A stretch of DNA of 64,000 nucleotides. Origin: Mytilisepta virgata. Taxonomy: Eukaryota; Mollusca; Bivalvia; Mytilida; Mytilidae. The position numbers and the translations under genes were made by a program. The stretch's first letter is position 1; each line of letters begins with the position of its first letter. Shown in pieces: positions 20,515 to 33,500 of this stretch. Location of the stretch: assembly GCA_028015205.1 (NCBI GenBank), contig CM051518.1, positions 53,740,372 through 53,804,371 on the forward strand, written 5' to 3'. The notes beneath the pieces are model-generated. The model did not search any database, was not told the DNA's origin, and saw nothing but the letters and a program-made list of their open reading frames with translations.

Positions 20515-23500
20515 GTACGCAGTATTGTTATATGAGTTGACATTTATTTCCCCAAACTCTGAATTACAGATCTGATAAATATATGGATGAAATATAGTAA
20601 AACTGAAAACATCCAACCCAATCAAAACAAGGAAAATCGACAAGAGAAACATGCTGATGCATGATACTGTCGCTATTTTTATTGATGTTCTCCACGGGGT
20701 TCTCCATCTTTATATGCAATAAGTAATTAAATTCGACTCAAAACAACACTATAGAGTCAGTGGAAAATTTTCCAATACATAGCATACTATGTTGTGGTGT
20801 AATTCGGCGCAGCGTTTAGTTAGGCGCATTCAAATCATTTTCATGTTAATGTGCCGAATAGGACAATGCACAGAATTACCCGAAATTACTGTATATACAT
20901 GTAAAACCACAATTTTTCAAAATTTTGTCATATTTTAATGAAATATGTATTGATTAGCAGAGAAATATATAATATTTATAGTGATAATATCAAAATATTA
21001 TAATATTTTATTGTTTTTTTTTTTAAATCCACAATTTTAAATACAAATATTTTTTTTCTTCACATTTTCTCCACAAATTTGACACACATAAAATGTTATT
21101 TGCATTTATAAATGAATGATTTCTCCAAAAATTTGGAATCACAGAAAAATTTCAAAATTATCTAAATAAACTTTAAATATTTCTTAGATTGGTCATGAAA
21201 ATTTTATAATAATAGAATAAGAAATTATATCAGCCATGGACAAGACAGTATTTTGATATAAAGTAGTTTTATACAAACAAAACAAATATTTTATTGCCAA
21301 TCAAAGTCGCCTGTGAAGGCAGAGTAATTAACAGAAATTTGATTGGTATTGATTATGAAAGCAATAGTGAAAATAGATAACCATTTAAACAAACAAAAAC
21401 AAAAACAAATAAAAAAAATAAAAAAATATATTCAATTCAAACTTTTATGGTCATTTAAATCATGAAATACGATTTGTGACAAACATAATAATGAAACACA
21501 AGAAGAAAGAAAAATGTTACTGTAAATACAATAAAGTAGATTCGGTATATACAATTTTAGTCCCCTGTCCCCAGTTCTGATGACTGTTTTATAAGGGAAC
21601 TTAGTTTTTCTGTAAGATTATCAAAATTGATGTATTTTTCATTACATGTAAGGCCAAAAATAAATTATTGTTTGTTTCCCCAAACCCGACCCTATCAAGT
21701 CAGGTGTGGGTAGGTAGGTAGGTAAATTATTTTATTTTTGTCGAGCCTTCGACTTTTGTCGAAAAAGCGAGACATAGCGATCCTACATTCCGTCGTCGTC
21801 GTCGTCGTCGGCGGCGGCGTCCACAAATATTCACCCTGTGGTTAAAGTTTTTGAAATTTTAATAACTTTCTTAAACTATCCTGGATTTCTACCAAACTTG
21901 GACAGAGGCTTGTTTATGATCATAAGATAGTATCCAGAAGGAAATTTTGTAAAAAAAAAATTCCAGTTTTTCCGTATTTTACTTATAAATGGACTTAGTT
22001 TTTCTGCCAGGAAACATTACATTCACTCTGTGGTTAAAGTTTTTAAAATTTTAATAACTTTCTTAAAATATCCTGGATTTGTACCAAACTTGGACAGAAG
22101 CTTGTTTATGATCATAAGATAGTATCCAGAAGTAAATTTTGTAAAATAAAAATTCCAGTTTTTCTGTATATTACTTATAAATGGACTTAGTTTTTCTGCC
22201 AGGAAACATTACATTCATTCTCTGGTTAAAGTTTTCAAAATTTTAATAACTTTCTTAAACTATCCTGGATTTGTACCAAACTTGGACAGAAGCTTGTTTA
22301 TGATCATAATATAGTATCCAGAAGTAAATTTAGTAAAAAAAAAAAAAATTTTTCCGTATTTTACTTATAAATGGACTTAGTTTTTCTGCCAGGAAACATT
22401 ACATTCACTCTGTGGTTAAAGTTTTTAAAATTTTAATAACTTTCTTAAACTATCCAGGAATTTTACCAAATTTGGACAGAAGCTTGTTTATGATATAAAG
22501 ATTGTATCCAGGAGAAAATTTTGTAAAATATTTATTTCTGTTTTTCAGTTTTTTACGTATAAATGGACTTAACATTGCATTCACTATGTTGTGAAAGTTT
22601 TTAAAAATTTTAATAACTTTATTATTTTTATTAAGTTTGCAGAGAAGTTTCTTCATTATCAAAATAGAGTATCCAGACGATAATTTTGGAATTGATTTCA
22701 TTATTTCATTGCAGGAATTTATTTACTGTGTTTCAGAGCCTATATGCCAGTAGGTAACACTTGTTTTTAGTTGTAGATGAACTTACTTATGATGGCACAC
22801 AAGAATTACTGCTTATGAAAGTTTTCAGTTTATTAGTCCCCTAAGCTGAAGTGGACTTCACGTTTGCCTTATAGCTGTCAGTCCAAATCAGTTTATGTTT
22901 CTACTCATTTATAAATCTATATATATATAATTGCATACTATATTAATTTTTTACAACAAAATCTTTTTTCATACATTTCAAATGTTTTATTTCATAAACT
23001 GCAAATCTATTATGTGCATTCACCTATCACACTGAAAATATAGACAACATCAAAAGTAGGCGAGACACTGGGTTCCGCGGAACCCTTACGAATTTTTTTT
23101 GGTAAATTTGTTTTTTTTGGTACTTGTAAATAGGAAATTACAAACCATCATTATAGGGCAGTATTTTAAATTCTAGGGTGTATCAAGCTATCAGTTTCCT
23201 CATGTCAGATATATTAAATAAAACTTTATGTATAATTTGAAATAATTTATTTAATTGGGTTTCTCTTGGGTGGTTATTTTCCAATAATGACACAGTCTCT
23301 GCAAACTGGTAGAACAATACGATGTGTTTTAATAGCATCTTGGTCCTTCGTTGCCCCCACAGCTGCACAGAAGGCACAGATAGTCTTTCTTAACGATTCC
23401 AGCCGAATAAACGGCAACAGAAACCGACAGAACGGCGTCCATGTTCTGACATTTAAATGTATGAACAATATAGAAAATATCATAAAGACCCGAGACCACG

Positions 23501-26500
23501 TGGAAGAAGAAAGCCAAGTCGCGTCATCAAGGCGTTTTCAACTATGCCGATTACAAAGGCGCTTTGAAGAACAGCGTCTCCTTCTTATGTCTTATGTATT
23601 TGACTCCTCCATTTCATAGGAGCACCGCACCACCACATGAATTTCGATAAAAATAATTTCTACACAAAATCGGCAATAAAATTATTCCGGTCGCGGCGAT
23701 TTTTCCGGGTCGGTCGGGATTGGGGAAACAAACAATATTTTATTTTAGGCCTAATAGCGATAAAATTATATAGAAAATATAAGATATAAAAGCAAACACA
23801 TATAGGATCCAGGACTCATTACATCATTTATGTCCACTGAGTGTATGTATCCTGTCTATTTAAAACAAAACAATGTCCATGAAACATGTGGTGGCTTCTA
23901 TATTTAGATACCAATATAGTTTGGAAAAGGTTGAAGATTTTACAAGAACGTTCGACTTTTTAATTTAATTCAAAATTAAAAAAAAAATTATGACTTGAAA
24001 TTTACCCCTCTTGAGGGGGACATTCCTTCAATTTGGGGCCACCTCTAATATGAGGGTTTTTGCAACATGTTAACATCTTTCTGACTTACAGATGGAATTT
24101 TATTCATATGTTCCCAAAGGTTATTAGGTCTTGTGAATGTATTAGAATAAGCCTAAGCTGTGTTGCTTATTGCCAACGGAAACAATTACCTGTGCCCAGC
24201 AGTGTTTTAACATCATATCACTTATCAGTGATTTTTCTACATATGAATTAGAGACAAAAATCGGCTGTTTCTCAATGCCAAAAAGGCAATAATTTTCCCA
24301 AAATTTCCCCCCAAAATTCTCCAAATCTTACTATCAAAATTCTCTGATGTGACGGCAGAGTTTGTCTTAAATAGTACGATTAAATACCCATTGAGAGCCT
24401 CAAGTCAATTGGAACATCCTCTCCCTTAACTATATAAAGAAAGGTCGATGTTGTTCCGATTGTCCCAAGGTACGAACGATCCTTAAAAATTACATGTGTC
24501 GGTTGATACTTCAAAAAGTGTCTAAATGACAATTATCGAATCAGAAAAGCATTGTGTGTCCCACATACTTTGGCATCCGATTTCTCGATGAAAAACTACT
24601 GAGATTATTACAATTCTGCACATTTCAAATTACAATATAGTATATCCCAAAAGTCAACATGGTTTATGCGTTTAGAAACGAAACTGGTATATATTCAGCA
24701 AGTGACATTTATTTGTGGTAACCTAATACTTTACGACAAAATCAACAAATTGTACTCAATAAATGTAAAATCTGTTCTTGTAACATATTTGAGGCATTTA
24801 AGCGGTGAAAAGAAAATAATTAATTACATATTGGAAACAAAATGTATCGTTATATTTTATTACTTTCATTTTAATGAAATATTTGAGATATTCATGAAAA
24901 GCACTCCAGTTTTAAAAAAGACACATGGTACCTCCTTCTAATCATAACTCCAAACAAGAGAAACCAATGATCAGGGAAGATTTTAAAGAAAATTTGTCAT
25001 TTCAATAAAAAATCAGACACTGATAAAGACAAACTTGTGGACATATTTAAGGGACAGAGAAACAGAAAACATGTGTTGTGGACATATTTAAGGGACAGAG
25101 AAACAGAAAACTTGTGCTATAAAAGTGAAATAAAATGTTCTACAAATTTCCTAATTTGTTAATTATTTCGATAATTTTTCCCAAATGCAAAGACACTGGC
25201 ACCTTTGAATAGCATTTGAAAAATCACTGCTTATATACATATACATACTGGTGAAAATCTGCATAGTTAGTAAAGTTCCATGATACAATATTAAGGACGT
25301 TAGCAGTAGTTAAAGAAGTACCGTGGGTGTAGGTGGGGGAGGACAACAAACTTTGGAAATTAAAATAAAAGGGAGACCCCAAATTTGGTGAAAATGGACA
25401 AGATAAAAAAAAATATATAAAAAGGCAAGACTGATAATTATTTGGTATCAAATACTAAGTATATGTTGGGAAAAGAATACATATACAAGCTTACCAAAAA
25501 AAAAACAAAAAACACCCCCCCCCCTTACCCAAAAGAAATAAAATAAAATTCCAGGAACCAAGATTAGACCCTTGTGCTCCTCCCAAGTAAAACTCAAAGT
25601 AAATTTCAGGGAATCATTCTCCAATGCTTAATACAATAAACAAACAAACAGAAAAAAATTTAATTTCATTGTTTAATTCCAAACATATTAATTAATCTGT
25701 ATTCCTTTAATTCTAGATTAGGGTCAGATTTAAGATAATTTCTATAACTTTTTGAAATTGATATTTTTAAACAAGATAAGATTTGGAGAAAGTAAAGGTT
25801 TTTCATTTCATTCATGATTTTTTATTTTCTAGAGAACAAAGAAGAAAACATTTGGAACAGCAGTTACAAACATACTGTAGATCTGATGAACGACTGTAAG
25901 TATGGATTTGTTTTAAATCCGTCACATGATATGATTTTACATTCAATTTTACTTTGAATCTAAATAAAAATATGACACCATTCTTGTAATTAGAATAAAT
26001 TTTTGCATACATGTGATACCTACGCATTGTGCATGAGAGTAATGCATTTTGGACCAATCTCACACCCTCACGTGCAGGCAATGATTTCTCAAGCATACCT
26101 TAATTAACTTCTGTTGAAAAATAAAATGTTTACAAAAGCCACACAACTTTAAATGGTAAATGGATATTTTTCTTTTAAACATCGTCCTTGACGTTAAAGA
26201 TACAGAAATGTTTGTTAATTCATTCTTATTTCATATTGAAATTAGCATTTGAAAGCTAACTTGTTTCCTTGAATTGCGATCACCGTCGGTAAACATGTCA
26301 TTATGTAAGTAAACATGGTGAGTTATCTCCCTTGTTTAAACTAATTATATAAAATTTTTTTGCTATGCACATTGTTAAAAGATTGAATAAATTTAATATA
26401 TTTCACTATTATTTATTTGTTTTAAAGACAATTGTCCTATTTAGAAATAAGAATAAAAGATTTGAAAAACATTTAAATATGTTAACAATAAATTACAGAA

Positions 26501-26948
26501 CATTGATAACATGTATATTACCCAGAGTTTCTGCAGATTGCAAAGGAAAAGTAAAAATACAATATTTCTTCATAGCGATTTAATTCACAAAGCAAATTTG
26601 GTCTACAAACAATAGTGGAAATGATGAAATTGATTATTTACCATATGATATTTGAGAATCTTTTATTGTGAAAGCTTATATTATGATGTCAATAAAATCT
26701 CACACAAAATTACCCAATCTCACCTTAAATGAGCAAAAACTCACCCATACCCATTCTGAATTGGTCACATGTATGTTTTTATATAAAATTATTTGTTTAT
26801 AACATCCTTCAAAAAATGGACATGAATATGACATTGAAAGGATAGGTGTTATATGAAAATGAAACAATATCTCATGAAATTTAATGTTATAAATTAACAG
26901 AGACACCTACCCTTCATTATGTAATCCTTATTATACCCCACGCAACGA

Positions 26949-26984
<36 letters not shown>

Positions 26985-27473
26985 CGTCTGTCCGTCAGTC
27001 CGTCCGTCAGTCCGTCCGTCAGTCCTGTTCTTGTCACTGCAACTCCTCTGTAACCGCTTGACGGATTGCTTTCATATTTAGTAGGATTGTTGGTTATGAT
27101 GTGTATATGTGCATACTATACCACCATATTGATTGGATAATTTTTGTGGGAGTTGTGGGACTTAGACTATTTTCAGTTAAAATACCAAAGTATCATCTTG
27201 TCACTGCAACTCCTCTAAAACCGCTTAATGGATTGCTTTCATATTTGGTAGGATTGTTGGTCATGATGTGTAGATGTGCATACTTTACTGCCTTATTGAT
27301 CCGATTAATTTTATTTCAGTTATTGGACTTAGACTATTTTCAGCTAAAAAAGCAAGTATCATCTTGTCACTGCAACTCCTCTGAAATCCCTTAATGGATT
27401 GCTTTCATATTTGGTAGGATGGTTGGTCATGATGTTTAGATGTGCATACTTTACTGCCTTATTGATCCAATTA

Positions 27474-27527
<54 letters not shown>

Positions 27528-30500
27528 CGTCTGTCCGTCCGTCAGTCCGTCAGTCCTGTTTCTTGTCATCGCAACTCCTCTCAAACCACACAACAGAATT
27601 TCACGAAACCTTTTTAGATAATAAGGACATACTATGTAGTTGTGCATATCAACAGGAAATTGCGATTCAATTTTTTTTCTAGGAGTTACACCCCTTTGAA
27701 CTTATTTACTTTAATGTACTACTGCAACAGTTTGTCATCGCAACTCATCTCAAACCACACAACAGAATTTCATGAAACCTTTTCAGATAATAAGGACATA
27801 CTACGTAGATGTGCATATTGACAGAAAATTACGATTCAATTTTTTTTCCAGGAGTTACACCCCTTTGAACTAATTTGCTTTCATGTACTACTGCAACGGT
27901 TTGTCATCGCAACTCCTCTCAAACCACACAACAGAATTTCATGAAACCTTTTCAGATAATAAGGACATACTACGTAGATGTGCATATCGACAGGAAATTC
28001 GATTCAATTTTTTTTCAAGGAGTTACGCCCCTTTGAACTTATTTACTTTAATGTACTACTGCAACAGTTTGTCATCGCAACTCCTCTCAAACCACACAAC
28101 AGAATTTCATGAAACCTTTTCAGATAATAAGGACATACTACGTAGATGTGCATATCGACAGGAAATTGCGATTCAATTTTTTTTCTAGGAGTTACGCCCC
28201 TTTGAACTTATTTACTTTAATGTACTACTGCAACAGTTTGTCATCGCAACTCCTCTCAAACCACACAACAGAATTTCATGAAACCTTTTCAGATAATAAG
28301 GACATACTACGTAGATGTGCATATCGACAGGAAATTACGATTCAATTTTTTTTCTAGGAGTTACACCCCTTTGAACTTATTTGCCTCACTATACTATTAC
28401 TGTTGACTCCTCTCGCTTGGAATTTAAATTTCCCAACATGCTGCCATTTACATTAGGATAAATATGTGAAGATAAGCATTTGATTGTGTTCATTTTACTT
28501 GTGAAGTGAGATTTTGTTTCTCCAGTGACAATATGAAGACGTGGGGTATGTGAGCGCGCTCACAAAGGTTCTTTAATTTAATCAGTATTGATTCCCAGTT
28601 ATGTGTTGGGAATCTGCTAGTAAGAAAAAAATATTGATTAATGGGAATAATCAAAGTCCCATGTAATCTGATTTTTCATTATACAGTAGAACTTCCCTCC
28701 GCAAACCATACGCTTTATTTCACCTATATTATCAAGTAAAAAATCCTCCAAAAACCGGCCCCTCTGAATTCCGAATACCGGAGCGAAAATTTGCGGTCCT
28801 AAACATATATATTCCTATCAAGTACACTTCTAAAAACTGGCCGAACTCTCATTTTCTTTATTGAGAAGCGTATTTTAAACAAAGTCCCATTGGTATGTAC
28901 TCTTAAAATTCTAATGAGTAAAGTTTTGTCAGTGATAAATAAGGGTCTCTTTCTAGTGCAGGCAAGCAGATTTTTTAATTGAAGCATGTTTCTAGACTTA
29001 TTAGGGTATATTTTGTGATGATCGAGTTGGCAAATTAGTAATTGTTTGTTGCTGAATATATAAAAATTGATCGATTTTGATTATAAAAGATAATCGGAAC
29101 ATCACTATTGCTTTGAACTTTCGAAATTTGCAAGTTGATTGTCTTTGATTGCCATTATAATAGTATGCATTTGAATTCTGAAAAAAATTCACCATGTAAA
29201 TTTTCTGTTCATATTTTACACAGGAAGGTGATCTAAATTAGTACTTGATACAATGTCTTTTAAACAATAGGGGGCCTCAGTGGATGATTGGTCTAGGTAG
29301 TTCGTCATGACTATTGATGAAGTTGTGAGTTAAAATCTTACATGTGGCGGGGTGTGTTTGACTCCGATCTTAATTTACAAAGATTCCCAATTTTCCTACC
29401 GAAGGTCGGTGGTTCTCTCCGGGTACACCGGCTTCCTCCACCAATAATAACTTGCCACCTCGAAATAGCCAGATTTGCTGAAAATGGCATAAAACCCCAA
29501 CTAAACAAACAATAAACAATTAAACATTAGGTGTATGATTTATTTTTTGCCTAAAAGATGAAATATTCATAATTGAAAAGAAAAATCTTATGGAATTCTG
29601 CGATGTACAATTATCATTTTGTGTGTGGTATTAAAATAATCAATGGTAATGTTATATCAGGGCATGGTAAATTGTCAAATTAACTTCAAAGGTATCCACT
29701 GAGAAATAATTATATCTTATTTCAGGATAATGCCACATGATAAAACGTAATATTCCTTTGATGGTCTTGTTGAAAAATTCCAACAAATATGGTTAAACAA
29801 TAAAATGGATAACAGGAAAGGTCAACATTGACATACCAATCAATCAAAGCAACCCGACTGACAGATACTGGACAAAAAATAACATAAAAGAGTACAAAAA
29901 ACAAACATGAACGCAACAGAGTCAGGCTATCATTGATAAAAATAGAAAAAATCAGTAAAAGTCCTTGTCTTTGCCTTGGTTTAATGTGACTGCCATTTCT
30001 AAAAATAGTAAAATATGCTGTATAATATAATTTACAATCCTCTTCTCTGAAACTCCTGAGGCAATTGAAAACAACCATTGATGACATGGTCCTTAGGTGA
30101 TTACCTTTCCAAATTTTAGCCCAATAATTGCAAGTAACTTCAACATGTACACTGTTTATTCAAAAATGCATGAGTCAAATACATTGGTTGTGTTGAACTA
30201 TTTTTACAGTCTCCAAGTCCAAAAATTATACAATTTTACCATTTATAAGTCGAACTTGATAGTTTAATAGATCAGATGTCTTTTTCCTGTCATATAATGT
30301 TACTTCTAGTTTACTTTGTAAAAATAATTATTTAAAAATCATTGACACTGATGTAAATTCATTTTTTTTATCACATTTTTATTACATTTAAAAAATAACA
30401 TTTGTGTAAACAATCAAATTGCACAAAATTATTTGTGTGATTTTATCTTAGACTAAACTGGAGGTCAAAACTGAATATGGATGACTCAAAGAACTGGAAT

Positions 30501-33500
30501 TCAGAATTTTGATCAAGTCCCCTTCACTTTGACACAACCGAGTTTCACTGTATACTATTTGAATTCCATACCTTGGACCAGAATGGAAAAAAAGATAATA
30601 AAATTCTTTAAAATAGTAAATAATATTGCTGATCTTGTATAATAGGAGAGTTTGTTATAAAATTATAAAGCAACAATTGCAATACATGTGCATGTAGCTT
30701 CTGTATTGTTGATTCTGATTGCTCGACGACGTGACGTCTGCAATCTATTATTTTTTTATAAATGGCGTTCAGCATCTGAATATGTGACCCAGTAAAAGAG
30801 TGGTTGTTTCTTTCATATTTCCCAAAAGGTGTAATTATTATGGAATTATAATAAATAAGCGTTGTTTTTCTGCAATTTATCGGTGAATAAACTCGACCCG
30901 GTAACTCACAAACTTAACATAAAGTCCTTTGGACTTCATTCAGTTTGTGAGTGAACTGGTCTCCTTTATACACAGATAAATTGCTTCGAAAAAACTATAT
31001 TACTATAATATTTTGACCAAAAATTATACCTTTCAGACTGCACTTACCAGTAGGTTTCAAAGTAATAAGTGTAGTCACCCTATATTAGCTTAATTTTAAT
31101 GTTTTAAACAGGTAAATTTTGTCTTCAGTCACAGAGTAAAAAGGATGCCTGGTTCCAGTTATATAAAATCTAAAGAAACTTCAAACAAGTAAAGAATATG
31201 CACAAAATATAGTGTTTGTTTATACATTTATGGTGAAAAGAATTGACATTTGGTACACAAGTCCACAAGTCATTCATTGGAGTGTTTGTTTATATATTTA
31301 CAGTGAATAGAATTGTTTTTTGTAAACATGTTCAGAAGTCATATATCAAAGAATTTTAAAATTGTTTTTGCACTTCAATATGGTGGCCAGAAGATGTTAA
31401 TTCAAGGTTTTGGAATACACTCATAAAGATTTATCGATTGTACATATTCACTGTGTGATTTATATATGTGCACATACATTTATTTTGAATAATTTATTTG
31501 ATAATGATTCTTAATTTATTTAATAATGATTCTTAATTTATTTGTTGGGTACAAGTATAATATTTAAAAGGAGGAGTTGTTGATCTGGCACTTACAATTT
31601 GTATCCAAATACTCACGTTTGATTTATTCAATTTGTTCATTAAGTATACATATAGGTATTCACTTTTAGCAGTATGATAAATTATTTATCTTCTTGTACA
31701 GGTAATTAAATAGTTTCCTTCTAGAAATCAACAAAAAAAAATAATTTTATTGAGTACCTGAAATGTAATTTTCAGTTAAATGAATTTATTTCTATATTTA
31801 AGAGCTAAATTAAGGGCAACCAGATTACAAAGTTACTGGAGGAAAATATGTGAAGACCAAAGAAGAAGTCAGCAAAGAAATGATCAAATACTGAGGGAAT
31901 TTGAAAGAATTGATACACATTTGAGTAGTTTGTCTGCTAGAACAGAGAGACTCCGACTACTAAAGGTAACTAAATAACCATTAAGAATTTATAGTTATAG
32001 TCTTAAATATCACCATAAAAATTGGAATACTGTAAATTCAAAAATTATTGCGTGCATTTATTTTTGCGATTTTGTCATTTTAGACCAAAATTGCGATTTC
32101 AATTTTTGCGATATTGAGAAAAATCCTGCTTCATTCATATAAAAAATTCCAAAATGTGAAATTAAATTATTGCAATTACAACCCTGTTGCATTTTTCGCA
32201 ATAGTAAAAACATCGCAATAATTTCCGAATTTACAGTATTTTGGCCATGATTACTATTATGGTTTATTTGGCACCTGTTGCAGATATTATGGGTTATAGT
32301 TGTAATGCTTCAATAAATATTTAATTTGTTAAAGATAGATACTGTATTAAATCATGTTTGTCTAATCAAAACAATTCAATTCATAAAGATTTTTAAAACA
32401 AAAATTATTGTCTGCTAGTACAGATACTTATAGTGACAACAGTATTACCATTACATAAGACACTGCTAATAAAACGGATTAGTAAATCATATTCTAATAA
32501 CAATGACTTTTATTTATTATTATAATTTTTTTCTATAATTGCCAAAATAAAAAAAAAAAACAGTATTGACACAAAGTGACAAATTGAGAACACCAAAATT
32601 TAACATCCATATTTTTAGTAAAAGCAGCCAAATTATCCCTATGCCAAAATATTCCAAATTATCCCCATGCCAAAATATTCCAAATTATCCCTATGCCAAA
32701 ATATTCCAATTTATGGTACTGAAAATTACCCAAGGCAAGCAGTAAGCAGTTCTTTTTTTCATAGGTCATTAAGATGGTTAATAAGTAAGGGTGATTCTAA
32801 CCTAATTGCTTACTGCTGGATTTGTTTACTACTATAATTTTCCGTTTGACTCTTTCAGACCAATGGAATTTTGTTTAATGGGAAAGAACCAAATACAATC
32901 ACTTGTTGTTCTTATTTAGGATTAATAGTTAATCAACAATGTGATTATTTTGAGGAAAAAGTTTTAGAAATATCTGTATGTCTGCATTTGTAGTACATTC
33001 ATAAATGTGTATGTGGATGAAACTTTAAGACAACCTTAAAATTGAGAAATATTTGAAAAAAAGTTTATTTAGTGATCATAAGTAATTAGGTAATTAAATT
33101 TTTTTTATTATGTGCACATTTATAATCTCTTGACCTGTTTGATAAATTCTGATATCACCACATGTTGGTTAAATGCTCATGAAATTTCCCGCCAAAAACA
33201 TTCCGAAGACCTCTCTGAGTTTTACATTGTGAGAAGAGAAAAAGATTCTAAAACGCTTGATGCTCTAATTATGAAATTTATCCACTCTCGATAATTAAAT
33301 TTTTTTTTTATTAAACCGCTTGAACAAGCCTCACAGTTTAAAAATTATCTCGAGTTGATAAATTTTATAATCAACGGGTCATCATTGTAGAATCTATATG
33401 TGTAACTATTTTTGTTTAAATCAAAAGAAGATACTTTAAATTAAATTTAAATTCAGAAATTTTTCAATGTATTTATTATAACAAATGTGTTGTTTTTCAA

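Larger units (their letters stand above)
21652..23751. mobile_element. 2.1-kb element with about 40-base inverted ends
   Basis: The left arm (GGCCAAAAATAAATTATTG, then TTTCCCCAAACCCGACC) and the right arm (GGCCTAAAATAAAATATTG, then TTTCCCCAATCCCGACC when inverted) bound it. It lies in KIZ intron 1 and contains a nested minisatellite element (21740-22760), an older end (about 23050-23080) and a small zinc-binding-like frame on the minus strand. Confidence 0.7.
26931..28560. mobile_element. Double minisatellite element with TATACCCCACGCAAC hairpin
   Basis: The hairpin at 26931-26964 pairs ATACCC and CGCAAC with GTTGCG and GGGTAT. An almost identical hairpin plus CCGTCCGT block recurs at 27475, so two elements are in tandem or one sits inside the other. 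Each is followed by its own array. The far end is near GTGGGGTAT (about 28543). Confidence 0.7.

Noticed and set aside
27883..28357. Overlapping plus-strand ORFs with repeated LLSNHTTEFHETFSDNKD
   Set aside because: Translation of the 169-base tandem array; no start, stop or codon pattern independent of the repeat.
29722..30087. Minus-strand ORF of 121 codons
   Set aside because: No recognised domain, no splice context and AT-driven composition; kept only as a remark under intron 2.
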